Assembly (NCBI RefSeq): GCF_002929335.1
Contig: NZ_PJIL01000006.1
Location: 186,001-250,000, forward strand
Reading direction: 5' to 3'
DNA: 64,000 nucleotides
DNA from: Arthrobacter sp. Y81
GTDB lineage: Bacteria > Actinomycetota > Actinomycetes > Actinomycetales > Micrococcaceae
Below the pieces are notes generated by a model. It made no database searches, was not told the DNA's origin, and saw nothing but the letters and a program-made list of their open reading frames with translations. How positions within the stretch are numbered: position 1 is the stretch's first letter; each line of letters opens with the position of its first letter. Below are positions 1 to 8,060 of the stretch, one piece after another. The position numbers were made by a program, and so were the translations under genes.

Positions 1-465
1 CAGCGGGAAACCGGGGCCGTCCATCATGGGCGATCCAGCGGGAGCTCCGAGGCACCTGATGACGTAGGAACCGGCGCAGTGCAGCCTGACGACGTCTTCC
101 GTACTGAGCCCCTGCTGGCCTGCAACACGTTCCAGGTCGGGGCCGTATTCGCCGCCGTAAACCACCGGCACATCGAACTCCCGTGGTGCCCGGACCTGGG
201 TGTCAGCGTGGCCGAGCTGGCGCAGTCCGAGCTGCACGAAGGCTTTGACCTGCCGGGCCGAAGTGGAGCGGGCATCAAATTCGACCAGCACGGAGTCGTA
301 GGTGGGAACGGCGCCGTAGACTCCGTCGGCTCCCGAGGATTCCAGCCACTCTGCGAGGCGGTGAACCGTTGTCCAGTTGGCTTCACGGTCTGCATCCACT
401 GCCACCACGCGCAGGGCAGAGTCGCCTGACTCGTGCACCTCGATGGCCGCTGCGTTGACGGGCAT
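1..465 (-). CDS. pxpB: 5-oxoprolinase subunit PxpB (KipI/allophanate hydrolase subunit 1 family), partial
   Basis: PxpB works with PxpA and PxpC to cleave 5-oxoproline (pyroglutamate) to glutamate with ATP in the cytoplasm. Reading the minus strand from the ATG at 465 gives 155 codons that stay open to the left edge, so the C-terminus lies outside. The reading contains YDSVLVEFD (about residues 56-64), VVYGGEYGPDLE (about 101-112) and LSTEDVVRLH, all typical of the KipI N-terminal half. The start codon lies one base after the pxpA stop, so the two genes are co-transcribed and probably translationally coupled. pxpC would be expected just beyond the left edge. Confidence 0.85.
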   Translation of the reverse strand, partial: MPVNAAAIEVHESGDSALRVVAVDADREANWTTVHRLAEWLESSGADGVYGAVPTYDSVLVEFDARSTSARQVKAFVQLGLRQLGHADTQVRAPREFDVPVVYGGEYGPDLERVAGQQGLSTEDVVRLHCAGSYVIRCLGAPAGSPMMDGPGFPL

Positions 466-466
466 A

Positions 467-1258
467 TCAGGCCACCTTTTCCTGCCTGGCGGCAAGCACC
501 TGTGCCAGTGGGGCGATGGTGACCCCGGCCGCCGTGAGCTCGGCCCGGATGAGCCGCGCAAGCTGCACGGCTCCGGCGTTGTCGCCGTGGAGCAGGATGG
601 TGTCTGCCTGGATGGGGATGTCGAAGCCGGCAACGGTTTCGATCAGGCCCTCGCAGACCATCCGGACTGTCCGTTCCACGATCACTGAAGGATCATGGAT
701 GACTGCGCCGTCCCGGCCCCGGGGGACCAGGGTGCCGTCGGCTTCGTAGGCGCGGTCCGCGATGCCAACAATGGCAACATCGAGGCCGCGATCGGCGGCG
801 GCCAGGGCGAGTTCGCCGTCCTGGGCCAGGATGATGAGCCGGGGATCGGCTCCAAGTGCGGCGTCTGCCACGGCGGCCGCGTAGTCCGCCCGCGTGGCCA
901 CGAGGTTACCCAGGCGTCCGTGCGGTGCCAGATGGGCGACCCGGGTTCCGTGGTAAGCCGCAAAACCGGACAGCGCGCCAAGCTGGTAGAGGACGTCGGT
1001 GCGTACTTCGGCGGGAGCCAGGTCCATGGCCCGGCGACCGAAACCCCGGAGGTCCGGGAAGCTGGGGTGGGCGCCAATTCCGACTCCGCGGCGCACGCAT
1101 TCGGCTACCGTGGCGTCCATGATGTCCGGGTCGCCGGCGTGGAAACCGCAGGCGATGTTCGCACTGGACACAACCTCGAGCAGGGCCGGGTCATCCCCCA
1201 CGGTGTAGGCGCCGAAGCCCTCGCCCAGATCGGCGACGAGATCAACTGTCGGATTCAT
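467..1258 (-). CDS. pxpA: 5-oxoprolinase subunit PxpA (LamB/YcsF family)
   Basis: A 263-residue LamB/YcsF protein, the subunit that with PxpBC hydrolyses 5-oxoproline. Visible family features are DLGEGFG near residue 10, ANIACGFHAGDP near 33, GAHPSFPD near 61, a tyrosine-containing ADRAYEADGTLVPR-type stretch and HGDN near the end. I chose the ATG at 1258 because homology begins there (MNPTVDLVADLGEGFG); the longer open frame upstream is the AT-rich promoter region. One oddity is that the usual VKPHGALYN stretch reads LAPHGRLGN here, so the family lysine is replaced by alanine. The gene leads an operon with pxpB and is divergent from a LysR gene. Confidence 0.88.
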   Translation of the reverse strand: MNPTVDLVADLGEGFGAYTVGDDPALLEVVSSANIACGFHAGDPDIMDATVAECVRRGVGIGAHPSFPDLRGFGRRAMDLAPAEVRTDVLYQLGALSGFAAYHGTRVAHLAPHGRLGNLVATRADYAAAVADAALGADPRLIILAQDGELALAAADRGLDVAIVGIADRAYEADGTLVPRGRDGAVIHDPSVIVERTVRMVCEGLIETVAGFDIPIQADTILLHGDNAGAVQLARLIRAELTAAGVTIAPLAQVLAARQEKVA

Positions 1259-1581
1259 CTTTGCCTCACTAGCGTGGATGGTGGTCAATGCCTTTTCAGG
1301 AACATTAGGGGAAGAATATTTCATGTAAGTAAATTTAAAAGTCCATAAATAATCGGAATGACCCCACAGGAATTTGTTATGAATTCCTCTATTCCGGGCC
1401 GTCTTTGCTTGAATAGATTCTGGCATCGAGACGGAGCTCACACAAAGACCGATTCAATGTCACGTGATAGGTAGTCGCTATGACCCGTGAGCCCCGGTCA
1501 CCAACTTCACGCGGGTTCGGGAGACATAGAATCGGGCTATGACCACTGCCTTCCGGGAGCGGCGGAGAAAGGTGGAGAGGC
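1259..1581. promoter_or_regulatory. Divergent control region between pxpA and the LysR gene, with inverted repeat
   Basis: This 323-base gap is strikingly AT-rich against its surroundings, especially 1290-1400. It holds a perfect inverted repeat at 1369-1387 with arms GGAATT and AATTCC around TGTTATG. LysR regulators usually sit divergent to their targets and bind dyads in such gaps, so this is the best candidate operator. It does not fit the classic T-N11-A spacing exactly. A purine-rich ribosome binding site (AAAGGTGGAGAGG) precedes the LysR ATG. I see no gene here. Confidence 0.6.
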
Positions 1582-2499
1582 ATGGACACCAGGAAGTTGG
1601 CCTACTTCGTGCAGATCGTTGATTCCGGCAGCATCACCAAGGCGGCCGCGGCCCTGCATGTGGCGCAGCCGGCGCTGAGCCAGCAGGTTTCATCGCTCGA
1701 AAACGACCTGAAACAGCGGCTGCTGATCCGCAGCAAGAAGGGCGTCGAGCCGACGGCGGCCGGCCACACCCTGTACCGGCACGCCCAGATGATCCTTCGC
1801 CAGGTGGAGCAGGCCCGCCAGGACGTGGAAACATCCGGGGCAACACCTTCGGGCCGTGTTTCCGTTGCAATCGCCCCGTACAGCATGGCCTCCAGCCTTG
1901 CGCCGCAGATCATCAGCGAGGTCAACCGCCGGTACCCGGACGTCGTCGTGCACCTGACGGAGATCTACGGCGGCGTCCTGAGCGAGGCCATCAAAAACGG
2001 CCGGCTGGACATGGCCCTCATTTACGAGCCGGGGCCGATCCGCGGCGTCCAGTTCACCACCATGATCGTCGAAGACCTCTACCTGGTGATCAGCCCCAAA
2101 GCCGGGATCAAGGCAGCGGACGGGGAGATCAGACTCCGTGATGTGGCCGGGCTGGGGCTCTTCCTGCCCGAAAAGATCCACACCCTGCGCCAGATCGTGG
2201 AACGGGGTTTCGACGAGAGCAACCTCCGCTTGCGCCTGATGGGCGAGGTGGAATCCGTCCCCTCGCTCGCAAGGCTGCTGCGGGCCAACCTGGGCGCCGC
2301 GATCCTGCCACGGTCTGCGGCGGAAGCATTGTTCCACGAAGAGGACTTCCAGGTGCTGCGCATTACCGGCCCGGCGTTGCAGTCAAAAATTGCACTGTGC
2401 ACCCCCGACCACGAACCCCTTTCCGAGGCCGCATCCGCCGTTCTGATTATATTGAAGGAAATGCTTCAGAACATGATGAGCCAAAAGTATGGCCAATAG
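1582..2499 (+). CDS. LysR family transcriptional regulator
   Basis: A 305-residue LysR-type regulator of normal length. The winged helix-turn-helix lies at about residues 3-62, with SITKAAAALHVAQPALSQQ as the recognition region. A LysR substrate-binding domain follows from about 90 to 295. The N-terminus MDTRKLAYFVQIVDSGS resembles the Nac/CbnR branch. The ATG has a strong ribosome binding site. It is divergent from pxpAB across a 323-base AT-rich gap, so it probably controls 5-oxoproline use and perhaps its own transcription. The effector is not evident from sequence. Confidence 0.9.
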   Translation: MDTRKLAYFVQIVDSGSITKAAAALHVAQPALSQQVSSLENDLKQRLLIRSKKGVEPTAAGHTLYRHAQMILRQVEQARQDVETSGATPSGRVSVAIAPYSMASSLAPQIISEVNRRYPDVVVHLTEIYGGVLSEAIKNGRLDMALIYEPGPIRGVQFTTMIVEDLYLVISPKAGIKAADGEIRLRDVAGLGLFLPEKIHTLRQIVERGFDESNLRLRLMGEVESVPSLARLLRANLGAAILPRSAAEALFHEEDFQVLRITGPALQSKIALCTPDHEPLSEAASAVLIILKEMLQNMMSQKYGQ

Positions 2500-2662
2500 A
2501 TCGAACTCCCCGGCGTCGGCAAACCAGCCATAGTTCCGCCTTATCGGATCACCCGAATTAGGTATTATTCACGGCGCCGGAATTTCCCTAGGATCAAGGA
2601 AACAAATTGATTCAATTTCCGCCCATAGGGAATTGACCAGGGAATCCGTGAGGTATACCGCC

Positions 2663-2878
2663 ATGAAGAAAACAGGCACAACCGCTGCACTCACCTCCCG
2701 CCCCGCTAGCCGGCTGGCGGCGAGGACAGGAAGCCACTGCCCCGTCAACGGTTTCTGGCGCGCCGAAGCCGACACTGCCGATCCGCTGTTCGTCTTTGAA
2801 GGCAGCATCATGCCCACCCGCGCAGGTCGTGGCACCACCTGGTACCTCGTCGATACCAGGAGCCGGCTGGCGGATTGA
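2663..2878 (+). CDS. Small conserved protein of unknown function
   Basis: A 71-residue protein starting at the ATG preceded by GTGAGG. After a basic N-terminus (MKKTGTTAALTSRPASRLAA) comes a short domain with TGSHCPVNGFWRAE near residue 28, then FEGSIMPTRAG and a C-terminal TTWYLV. Other actinobacterial and proteobacterial small proteins share a pattern of the type G-x-x-x-P-x-S/N-G-W/F-W-R followed by F-x-x-G-x-x-M-P and a final aromatic strand. I recall no assigned function. An in-frame ATG ten codons earlier is possible. The gene ends just before a large hairpin. Confidence 0.6.
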   Translation: MKKTGTTAALTSRPASRLAARTGSHCPVNGFWRAEADTADPLFVFEGSIMPTRAGRGTTWYLVDTRSRLAD

Positions 2879-2887
2879 GCCAGATAA

Positions 2888-2950
2888 GCGCGAACAGGCA
2901 GCTGATGCCCTCAAATCCTCGATTTGAGGGCATCAGCTGCCTGTTCGCGC
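2888..2950. terminator. Perfect hairpin with 30-bp arms, probable bidirectional terminator
   Basis: Bases 2888-2917 are the exact reverse complement of 2921-2950, leaving a three-base loop (CTC). It lies between convergent genes (the small protein on plus, the RraA-like gene on minus), 14 bases from the minus-strand stop. There is no T-tract on either side, so it is not a textbook intrinsic terminator, but stems without a T-tract are common in high-GC actinobacteria. The arm length and perfect pairing are unusual for a terminator. Confidence 0.75.
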
Positions 2951-2964
2951 CGGTCTCAAGTGTC

Positions 2965-3639
2965 CTAGACTTCCACGAGCAATCCCTTGGCCTTCAGCAC
3001 GTCGGTCAGCTTGCAGAGCTCAATGGTGGTTCCGCCGTCGTGGTACTGCCTGATCAATTCGCGTTCGGCGTCGTCGCGCGCCTGTGACAGGGCGATGACT
3101 TCCTCGGCTTCCTCGCGGCGGACCACAACGACGCCGTCAGCGTCGCCGCGGAGGATGTCACCGGGGTAGATGATTTCGTCGCCGAACACGACGGGGTGGT
3201 TGACCGGACCCAGGGTTTCCTTCACGGTGCCTTTGATGCAGATGTTGCCGGAGAAGACGGGCAGCCCCAGTTCGATCAGGTCCTGGGTGTCGCGTACGCC
3301 CGAGTCCGTGACCATCGCGGCGATTCCCTTGGCCTTCATGGCGTTGCCCAGCACGTCGCCGAACGTCCCGGCCTCCTCGTACTCCCCTGCCGCCACCAGG
3401 ACAACGTCGCCGGCCTGGGCGTAGTGGATGGCCACCTGCAGCATCAGGTTGTCCTGGGGTGCGCAGCGGACAGTGACGGCCGGCCCGCAGAAGGACATGG
3501 ACCGGTCGATCGGCTTGATCCGCGAGCTCAGGGCGCCCTTGCGGCCCTGGGCTTCGTGGATGGTGGCGGAGGAAAAGGCGGAGAGCCGGCTGACGACGTC
3601 GGCGTCCGGGCGTTCGATGTTGGCCTTGACGTGGATCAT
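2965..3639 (-). CDS. RraA-like 4-hydroxy-4-methyl-2-oxoglutarate aldolase / oxaloacetate decarboxylase
   Basis: A 224-residue protein of the RraA fold (HMG/CHA aldolase, LigK/ProA type). These metal-dependent cytoplasmic enzymes cleave 4-hydroxy-4-methyl- or 4-carboxy-4-hydroxy-2-oxo acids to pyruvate products and commonly decarboxylate oxaloacetate. The active-site block GDVLGNAMKAKG then TDSGVRD lies near residues 94-118, with the Arg-Asp pair expected to bind substrate and metal. The N-terminus is ERPDADVVSRL. The start is the ATG at 3639. The next upstream gene, 71 bases away on the same strand, is an aspartate-type aminotransferase, which could supply oxaloacetate. A pure RNase E regulator role is unlikely in this organism. 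Confidence 0.83.
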   Translation of the reverse strand: MIHVKANIERPDADVVSRLSAFSSATIHEAQGRKGALSSRIKPIDRSMSFCGPAVTVRCAPQDNLMLQVAIHYAQAGDVVLVAAGEYEEAGTFGDVLGNAMKAKGIAAMVTDSGVRDTQDLIELGLPVFSGNICIKGTVKETLGPVNHPVVFGDEIIYPGDILRGDADGVVVVRREEAEEVIALSQARDDAERELIRQYHDGGTTIELCKLTDVLKAKGLLVEV

Positions 3640-3710
3640 GGGAGATTTCCTAACAGGAGTGGGGATTGCTGGTTGGGTGAGGCGGAGGTGCCGGCGGATG
3701 GTGCCGGAGC

Positions 3711-4919
3711 TCAGCTGAGGGCCCGGACTGCCTTGTCGATGGCCGCTGTGGCTTCCTGGATGATGTCCAGGCTGGTGGCAAAGGAGATGCGGAAGTACGG
3801 TCCGAGCCCGTAGGCGGATCCATGGATCGTGGCGACGTGCGCCGCGTCGAGGAGGTACAGCGTGAAGTCCTCATCGGAGCTGATTTCAGCGCCGTCAGGC
3901 GTCCGCTTTCCAATGACGCCGGCGCAGTTTACGTACGCGTAGAAGGCGCCTTCGGCGGGGGCACAGTGCAGGCCGTCGACGGCGTTGAGCCCGGCCACGG
4001 CGGCGTCACGGCGGTCCCGGTAGACGGCAACGCTCTCGCTGACGAAGTCTTGGGGCCCCGACAGGGCTGCCGCGGCCGCTGCCTGGCTGACCGAGGACGG
4101 GCAGGACGACATTTGGGACTGCAGCTTGTTTACGGCTGCGATGAGCGGCGCGGGACCGGCTGCATAGCCAAGCCTCCACCCGGTCATCGCATAGGCCTTG
4201 GACACCCCGTTCACCAGGAAGATCCGGTCCCTCAGCTCCGGAGCCACCTCGACGAGGCTGGCAATCCGGCCCTGGCCGAAGTAGATCTCGTCGTAAATTT
4301 CATCGGTCAGGACGTTGACCTGCGGGAAGTCCCGAAGTGCCTCGGCCAGGGCACGAAGTTCCTGGCGGCTGTAGACGGCGCCGGTGGGGTTCGACGGCGA
4401 GTTGAGGATCAGCCACTTGGTGCGGGGCGTAATGGCACCGCGCAGCGCGTCCGGCGTGAGTTTGAAGCCGGCCTCCTCCGCGCACGGGACAATGACGGGC
4501 GTGCCGTCGTTCGCCAGGACCATGTCCGGGTAGGACACCCAATACGGAGCCGGGATAATGACCTCGTCCCCGGCGTCCAGTGTGGCCATGAGCGCCAGGA
4601 AGATCACTTGCTTCGCACCGCCGCCGATGGTGATCTGGTCCGGTTCGAACCTGACCCCGGTGTGGTATTCCAGCCTTCCCAGGATGGCTTTCTGGAGCAC
4701 GGGGGTGCCGCTGACGGCGGTGTATTTCGTTTCACCGGCGTCGATGGCGGCGACGGCCGCGGCCTTGATGTGCGGCGGTGTGTCGAAGTCCGGTTCACCG
4801 ACCGTCAGGTCAAGGATCCGGCGGCCCTCGGCTTTGAGTTCACGTACCCTCGCGGCAGCTGCCACGCTAGGAGACGATTTGATGCGGCTGGCGCGGGCTG
4901 CTGGGGAAAAATCAGGCAT
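3711..4919 (-). CDS. Class I PLP-dependent aminotransferase (aspartate aminotransferase type)
   Basis: A 402-residue fold-type I aminotransferase. Family marks are LDLTVGEPDFDTP near residue 38, the substrate loop TKYTAVSGTP, NSPSNPTGAVYS near 175, DEIYDEIYFG near 208, and the PLP lysine in NGVSKAYAMTGWR near 245, followed by the C-terminal arginine region YFRISFA. I chose the ATG at 4919, which has GGAAGAG just upstream, over a 17-codon longer form. It is probably an aspartate or broad 2-oxo-acid aminotransferase. It precedes the RraA-like gene on the same strand, and the pair may work together. Exact amino donor and acceptor cannot be read from the sequence. Confidence 0.87.
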   Translation of the reverse strand: MPDFSPAARASRIKSSPSVAAAARVRELKAEGRRILDLTVGEPDFDTPPHIKAAAVAAIDAGETKYTAVSGTPVLQKAILGRLEYHTGVRFEPDQITIGGGAKQVIFLALMATLDAGDEVIIPAPYWVSYPDMVLANDGTPVIVPCAEEAGFKLTPDALRGAITPRTKWLILNSPSNPTGAVYSRQELRALAEALRDFPQVNVLTDEIYDEIYFGQGRIASLVEVAPELRDRIFLVNGVSKAYAMTGWRLGYAAGPAPLIAAVNKLQSQMSSCPSSVSQAAAAAALSGPQDFVSESVAVYRDRRDAAVAGLNAVDGLHCAPAEGAFYAYVNCAGVIGKRTPDGAEISSDEDFTLYLLDAAHVATIHGSAYGLGPYFRISFATSLDIIQEATAAIDKAVRALS

Positions 4920-5082
4920 GGTCTCTTCCAGGTTCTTGAGTGGGACGCAACCAAAGAACGGTTCCTTCATTCGAGCGTAGGGACTCGGTGGAGGAATGGA
5001 TAAGACCTATTCTGCGTGGACGGATAAGCAGAACTTATGTCAGGGCACGGCAAGATCCCGGCAGCTACCGGCCGTTACGGGC

Positions 5083-6018
5083 TTAGGACGCGCTGCTGGC
5101 GTCGCTGACATCCGCTATTTGTGTGGCCTGCGGTCCGCCGGTGGTCCCCGACACGCCGCCGGAGTCCCCTGCTGCTCCGGCGCCGAAGCTGCCCAGCAGC
5201 ATCAGGGAATCGGCCGACGGCGAACCCGGCTTCGCGGAAAACACCCGGAGGACCTGGTCCGGGTCGTCCGGCAGCACCAGGTTTTCAAAGTTCAGTTCCA
5301 GGTCCCCGACCACGGGGTGGTGGAGCCGAAGGCTGCCTGCGGACGGCGCGGCCACCCTGTGCCCGGCCCACCATTGGCGGAAGTGTTCGCTGTGCACCGC
5401 GAGTTCGCCCACCAGCTGATTGGCCTGGGCATCGTTCGGGTGCCGGCCGACGTCCACGCGCAGGGCACCGACGGCTTCGGCCGCCACGGTCTTCCAGTCC
5501 CGGAACAGTTCGCGGGTGCGCGGCTCGAGCATGAGCCAACGGGTCAGGTTACGCTCCCCTGCGGGCATGGCAAGGAAGTCGGCAAACAACAGGAAGGCCA
5601 GGCGGTTACCGGCCAGGACATCGTTCCGGCGGCCCAGGACCAGCGCCGGGACATCGCCCACTGCGCCCAGCAGTTGGCGCAGCGCCGGCCGGACGCCCTG
5701 GGCCGGGATCGGCGGGCGCTGCGATTCAGCGCAGTGTTCCAGGAGGTCCATCATGTGCGCCTGCTCGCTGGAGTCCAGGCGCAGCGCCCGCGCCACGGAA
5801 TCGAGCACGGCCCTGGACGGGTGGATGTTGCGGCCCTGCTCCAGGCGGGTGTAATAGTCCGTGCTCACATCCGCCAGCCGGGCTATCTCCTCGCGGCGCA
5901 GCCCGGGAACCCGCCGGGCACCCGAGGTGCCCGGCAACCCGGCGTCCTCAGGCTTCAGCCGTGACCGCATGGCTTTGAGGAATTTTCCAAACTCGGCGCT
6001 CTGACCCATGCCTTCCAT
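5083..6018 (-). CDS. Helix-turn-helix regulator with MmyB-type ligand-binding domain
   Basis: About 311 residues. The N-terminal XRE-type HTH includes TSGARRVPGLRREEIARLADVS (roughly residues 31-52) then YYTRLEQGR. The C-terminal MmyB-like domain (about 110-275) includes LVGELAVHSEHFRQWWAGHRV and the LHHPVVGDLELNFENL stretch. This family in actinobacteria usually represses a divergent oxidoreductase or exporter gene. A second in-frame ATG lies at 6009. The gene is divergent from a run of aldo/keto reductase genes, with a perfect dyad between them. Another MmyB regulator at 36.9 kb has an almost identical operator core. The C-terminus beyond about 285 is low-complexity (Gly/Ala/Ser). Confidence 0.87.
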   Translation of the reverse strand: MEGMGQSAEFGKFLKAMRSRLKPEDAGLPGTSGARRVPGLRREEIARLADVSTDYYTRLEQGRNIHPSRAVLDSVARALRLDSSEQAHMMDLLEHCAESQRPPIPAQGVRPALRQLLGAVGDVPALVLGRRNDVLAGNRLAFLLFADFLAMPAGERNLTRWLMLEPRTRELFRDWKTVAAEAVGALRVDVGRHPNDAQANQLVGELAVHSEHFRQWWAGHRVAAPSAGSLRLHHPVVGDLELNFENLVLPDDPDQVLRVFSAKPGSPSADSLMLLGSFGAGAAGDSGGVSGTTGGPQATQIADVSDASSAS

Positions 6019-6055
6019 TGTGCACGGCTGGGAAGCCCCTTTTCTACAACGAAGG

Positions 6056-6072
6056 TAGGACTGCCAGTCCTA
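6056..6072. promoter_or_regulatory. MmyB-regulator operator (TAGGACTGCCAGTCCTA)
   Basis: A perfect inverted repeat, TAGGACT-GCC-AGTCCTA, lies between the divergent regulator and oxidoreductase genes, 38 bases upstream of the regulator start. The same core, with one symmetrical base change (TAGCACT-GCC-AGTGCTA), sits upstream of the second MmyB gene at 37779-37805. A shared position and core next to two paralogous regulators make this a strong operator candidate. Confidence 0.8.
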
Positions 6073-6185
6073 GGAAAAACAGGAACAGGCATGCCTACTG
6101 ACAGGGCACCGGAAAGTGCATAGGCTCGATGCATAGCCCGTATGAAAGCGGTTTCCCGCGAGCCCTCCGACCGGAAGAACTGACG

Positions 6186-7031
6186 ATGTCCCAGACAAAC
6201 CTAACCACCATCCCGCAGCTGACCCTCAACAACGGCGTACAGATCCCGCAGCTCGGCTTCGGCGTCTTCCAGGTGCCGCCGGAAGAAACACAGCGCATCG
6301 TCGAGGACGCGCTCGAGGCCGGCTATCGCCACATTGACACCGCCGCGGCCTACCGCAACGAGGCAGGCGTCGGGGCCGCCATCGCCGCCTCCGGCATTCC
6401 GCGCGAGGAAATCTTCATCACCACCAAGCTCCGCAACGGCGAACAGGGCACCGCCCACGAGGCTTTCCAGAACAGCCGCAAGGCACTTGGCGTCGACTTC
6501 GTGGACCTCTACCTGATCCACTGGCCGGTGCCGTCGCAGGGGCTCTTCACCGACGCGTGGAAAGCGATGGAAAAGCTCTACGCCAACAGCCAGATCCGCG
6601 CCATCGGCGTCTCCAACTTCCTTCCGGAGCACTTGGACACCCTCCTCCCGGCGGCGGATGTGGTCCCGGCCGTTAACCAGTTCGAAATCCACCCCACCTT
6701 CCAACAGCAGGAACTGGCGGCCAAATGCCGGGACCTCGGCATCGCCGTGGAGGCCTACAGTCCGCTGGGCCAGGGGTCTGACCTGAATGCCGCCGCAGTA
6801 AAAGCGCTGGCCGGCAAATACGGTGCAACGCCGGCCCAAGTGGTCCTGGCCTGGCACCTCGCCCAGGGCACCATCGTCATCCCCAAGTCCGCCGATTCGA
6901 AGCGGATGCGGGAGAACCTCGGCGCCGTCGCCGTCGGGCTCTCACCCGACGAACTTACCGAAATCACCGCGTTGGAGTCCGGTGCCCGGGCTGGCGCCGA
7001 CCCCGCCGTCGCCGCCTTCAGCCAGATGTAA
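6186..7031 (+). CDS. Aldo/keto reductase (2,5-diketogluconate reductase type)
   Basis: A 281-residue NADPH-dependent reductase of the AKR5-like group. Visible are GVQIPQLGFGVFQ at the N-terminus, YRHIDTAAAYRNEAGVG with the catalytic Asp and Tyr near residues 47-52, the lysine in FITTKL near 77, and the histidine in LYLIHWP near 110. GVSNF follows, then the IPKSADSKRMREN cofactor loop near the C-terminus. I chose the ATG at 6186 with GGAAGAA upstream; a longer in-frame start at 6129 lacks homology. It is the first gene of the run divergent from the MmyB regulator. Confidence 0.9.
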   Translation: MSQTNLTTIPQLTLNNGVQIPQLGFGVFQVPPEETQRIVEDALEAGYRHIDTAAAYRNEAGVGAAIAASGIPREEIFITTKLRNGEQGTAHEAFQNSRKALGVDFVDLYLIHWPVPSQGLFTDAWKAMEKLYANSQIRAIGVSNFLPEHLDTLLPAADVVPAVNQFEIHPTFQQQELAAKCRDLGIAVEAYSPLGQGSDLNAAAVKALAGKYGATPAQVVLAWHLAQGTIVIPKSADSKRMRENLGAVAVGLSPDELTEITALESGARAGADPAVAAFSQM

Positions 7032-7088
7032 CCAGCCCCCGCGCCGGCGCCAGACACCCTGAACTCCATTAAGCAAAGGACCCTCATA

Positions 7089-8060
7089 ATGCAGTACACC
7101 CACCTTGGCCGTTCCGGCCTGAAAGTATCCCGCCTGTGCCTGGGCACCATGAACTTCGGACCCCAGACCGACGAAGCGGCCGCGCACTCCATCATGGACT
7201 CCGCCCAGGAGTCCGGCATCAACTTCTTTGACACCGCCAACGTCTACGGCGGCTCCGGCAAGCACGGCTGGACCGAGGAAATCATTGGCCGCTGGTTCGC
7301 CCGGGGCGGCGAGCGGCGCGAACGCACGGTGCTGGCCACCAAGCTCTACGGCACCATGACGGACCGGCCCAACGACTCCAAACTGTCCGCCCTGAACATC
7401 CGGCGGGCCCTCGACGCCAGCCTCAAGCGGCTCCAAACGGACTACATCGACATCTACCAGTTCCACCACATCGACCGGAACACGCCGTGGGACGAGATCT
7501 GGCAGGCGATGGACGTGGCCGTCCAGCAGGGCAAGATCCTGTACGCGGGCAGCAGCAACTTTGCCGGCTGGCACATCGCCCAGGCCCAGGAATCCGCCGC
7601 CCGGCGCAACTTCACCGGGCTGGTCAGCGAGCAGTCCATCTACAACCTCCTCACCCGTAACGTGGAGCTGGAAGTCATCCCGGCTGCGCAGCAGTACGGA
7701 CTGGGGCTGATCCCCTGGTCGCCCCTGCACGGCGGCCTGCTGGGCGGGGTACTGAAGAAAGAGCGCGACGGCGTCCGGCGTACCGAAGGACGGGCCGCCG
7801 AAACGCTGAAGAAGCACCAGGAACAGATCCGCCAGTACGAGGACCTGGCCGACGACCTCGGCCACGAGCCCGGGGACATTGCCCTCGCGTGGCTGCTGCA
7901 CCAGCCTGCGGTCACCGCACCGATCGTGGGTCCGCGCACGCAGGAACAGCTCGACGCCGCCATCAGGGCCCTGGACGTGACGCTCGACGCCGATGCGCTC
8001 AAGCGCCTTGACGACATCTTCCCCGGCCACCGGACGGCCCCGGAAGACTACGCCTGGTGA
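7089..8060 (+). CDS. Aldo/keto reductase (YajO/voltage-gated channel beta-subunit-like group)
   Basis: A 323-residue aldo/keto reductase. It opens with YTHLGRSGLKVSRLCLGTMNFG, then FFDTANVYGGSG (catalytic Asp and Tyr), the lysine in ATKLYG and the histidine pair in YQFHHID. The C-terminal GPRTQEQLDAA region belongs to the cofactor-binding end. It is 57 bases after the first reductase and overlaps the next gene by four bases (GTGA), so the three are probably one transcript. Substrate unknown. Confidence 0.9.
   Translation: MQYTHLGRSGLKVSRLCLGTMNFGPQTDEAAAHSIMDSAQESGINFFDTANVYGGSGKHGWTEEIIGRWFARGGERRERTVLATKLYGTMTDRPNDSKLSALNIRRALDASLKRLQTDYIDIYQFHHIDRNTPWDEIWQAMDVAVQQGKILYAGSSNFAGWHIAQAQESAARRNFTGLVSEQSIYNLLTRNVELEVIPAAQQYGLGLIPWSPLHGGLLGGVLKKERDGVRRTEGRAAETLKKHQEQIRQYEDLADDLGHEPGDIALAWLLHQPAVTAPIVGPRTQEQLDAAIRALDVTLDADALKRLDDIFPGHRTAPEDYAW

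Noticed and set aside
695..1348. Long plus-strand open frame over pxpA (217 codons)
   Set aside because: It is the antisense shadow of pxpA; the translation has no family character and the codon bias fits the minus strand.
1321..1441. N-terminal extension of pxpA (61 codons)
   Set aside because: The stretch is AT-rich promoter DNA and homology starts exactly at the ATG at 1258.
2888..2950. CRISPR repeat or IS terminal repeat
   Set aside because: The palindrome is single, with no spacer array or adjacent transposase.
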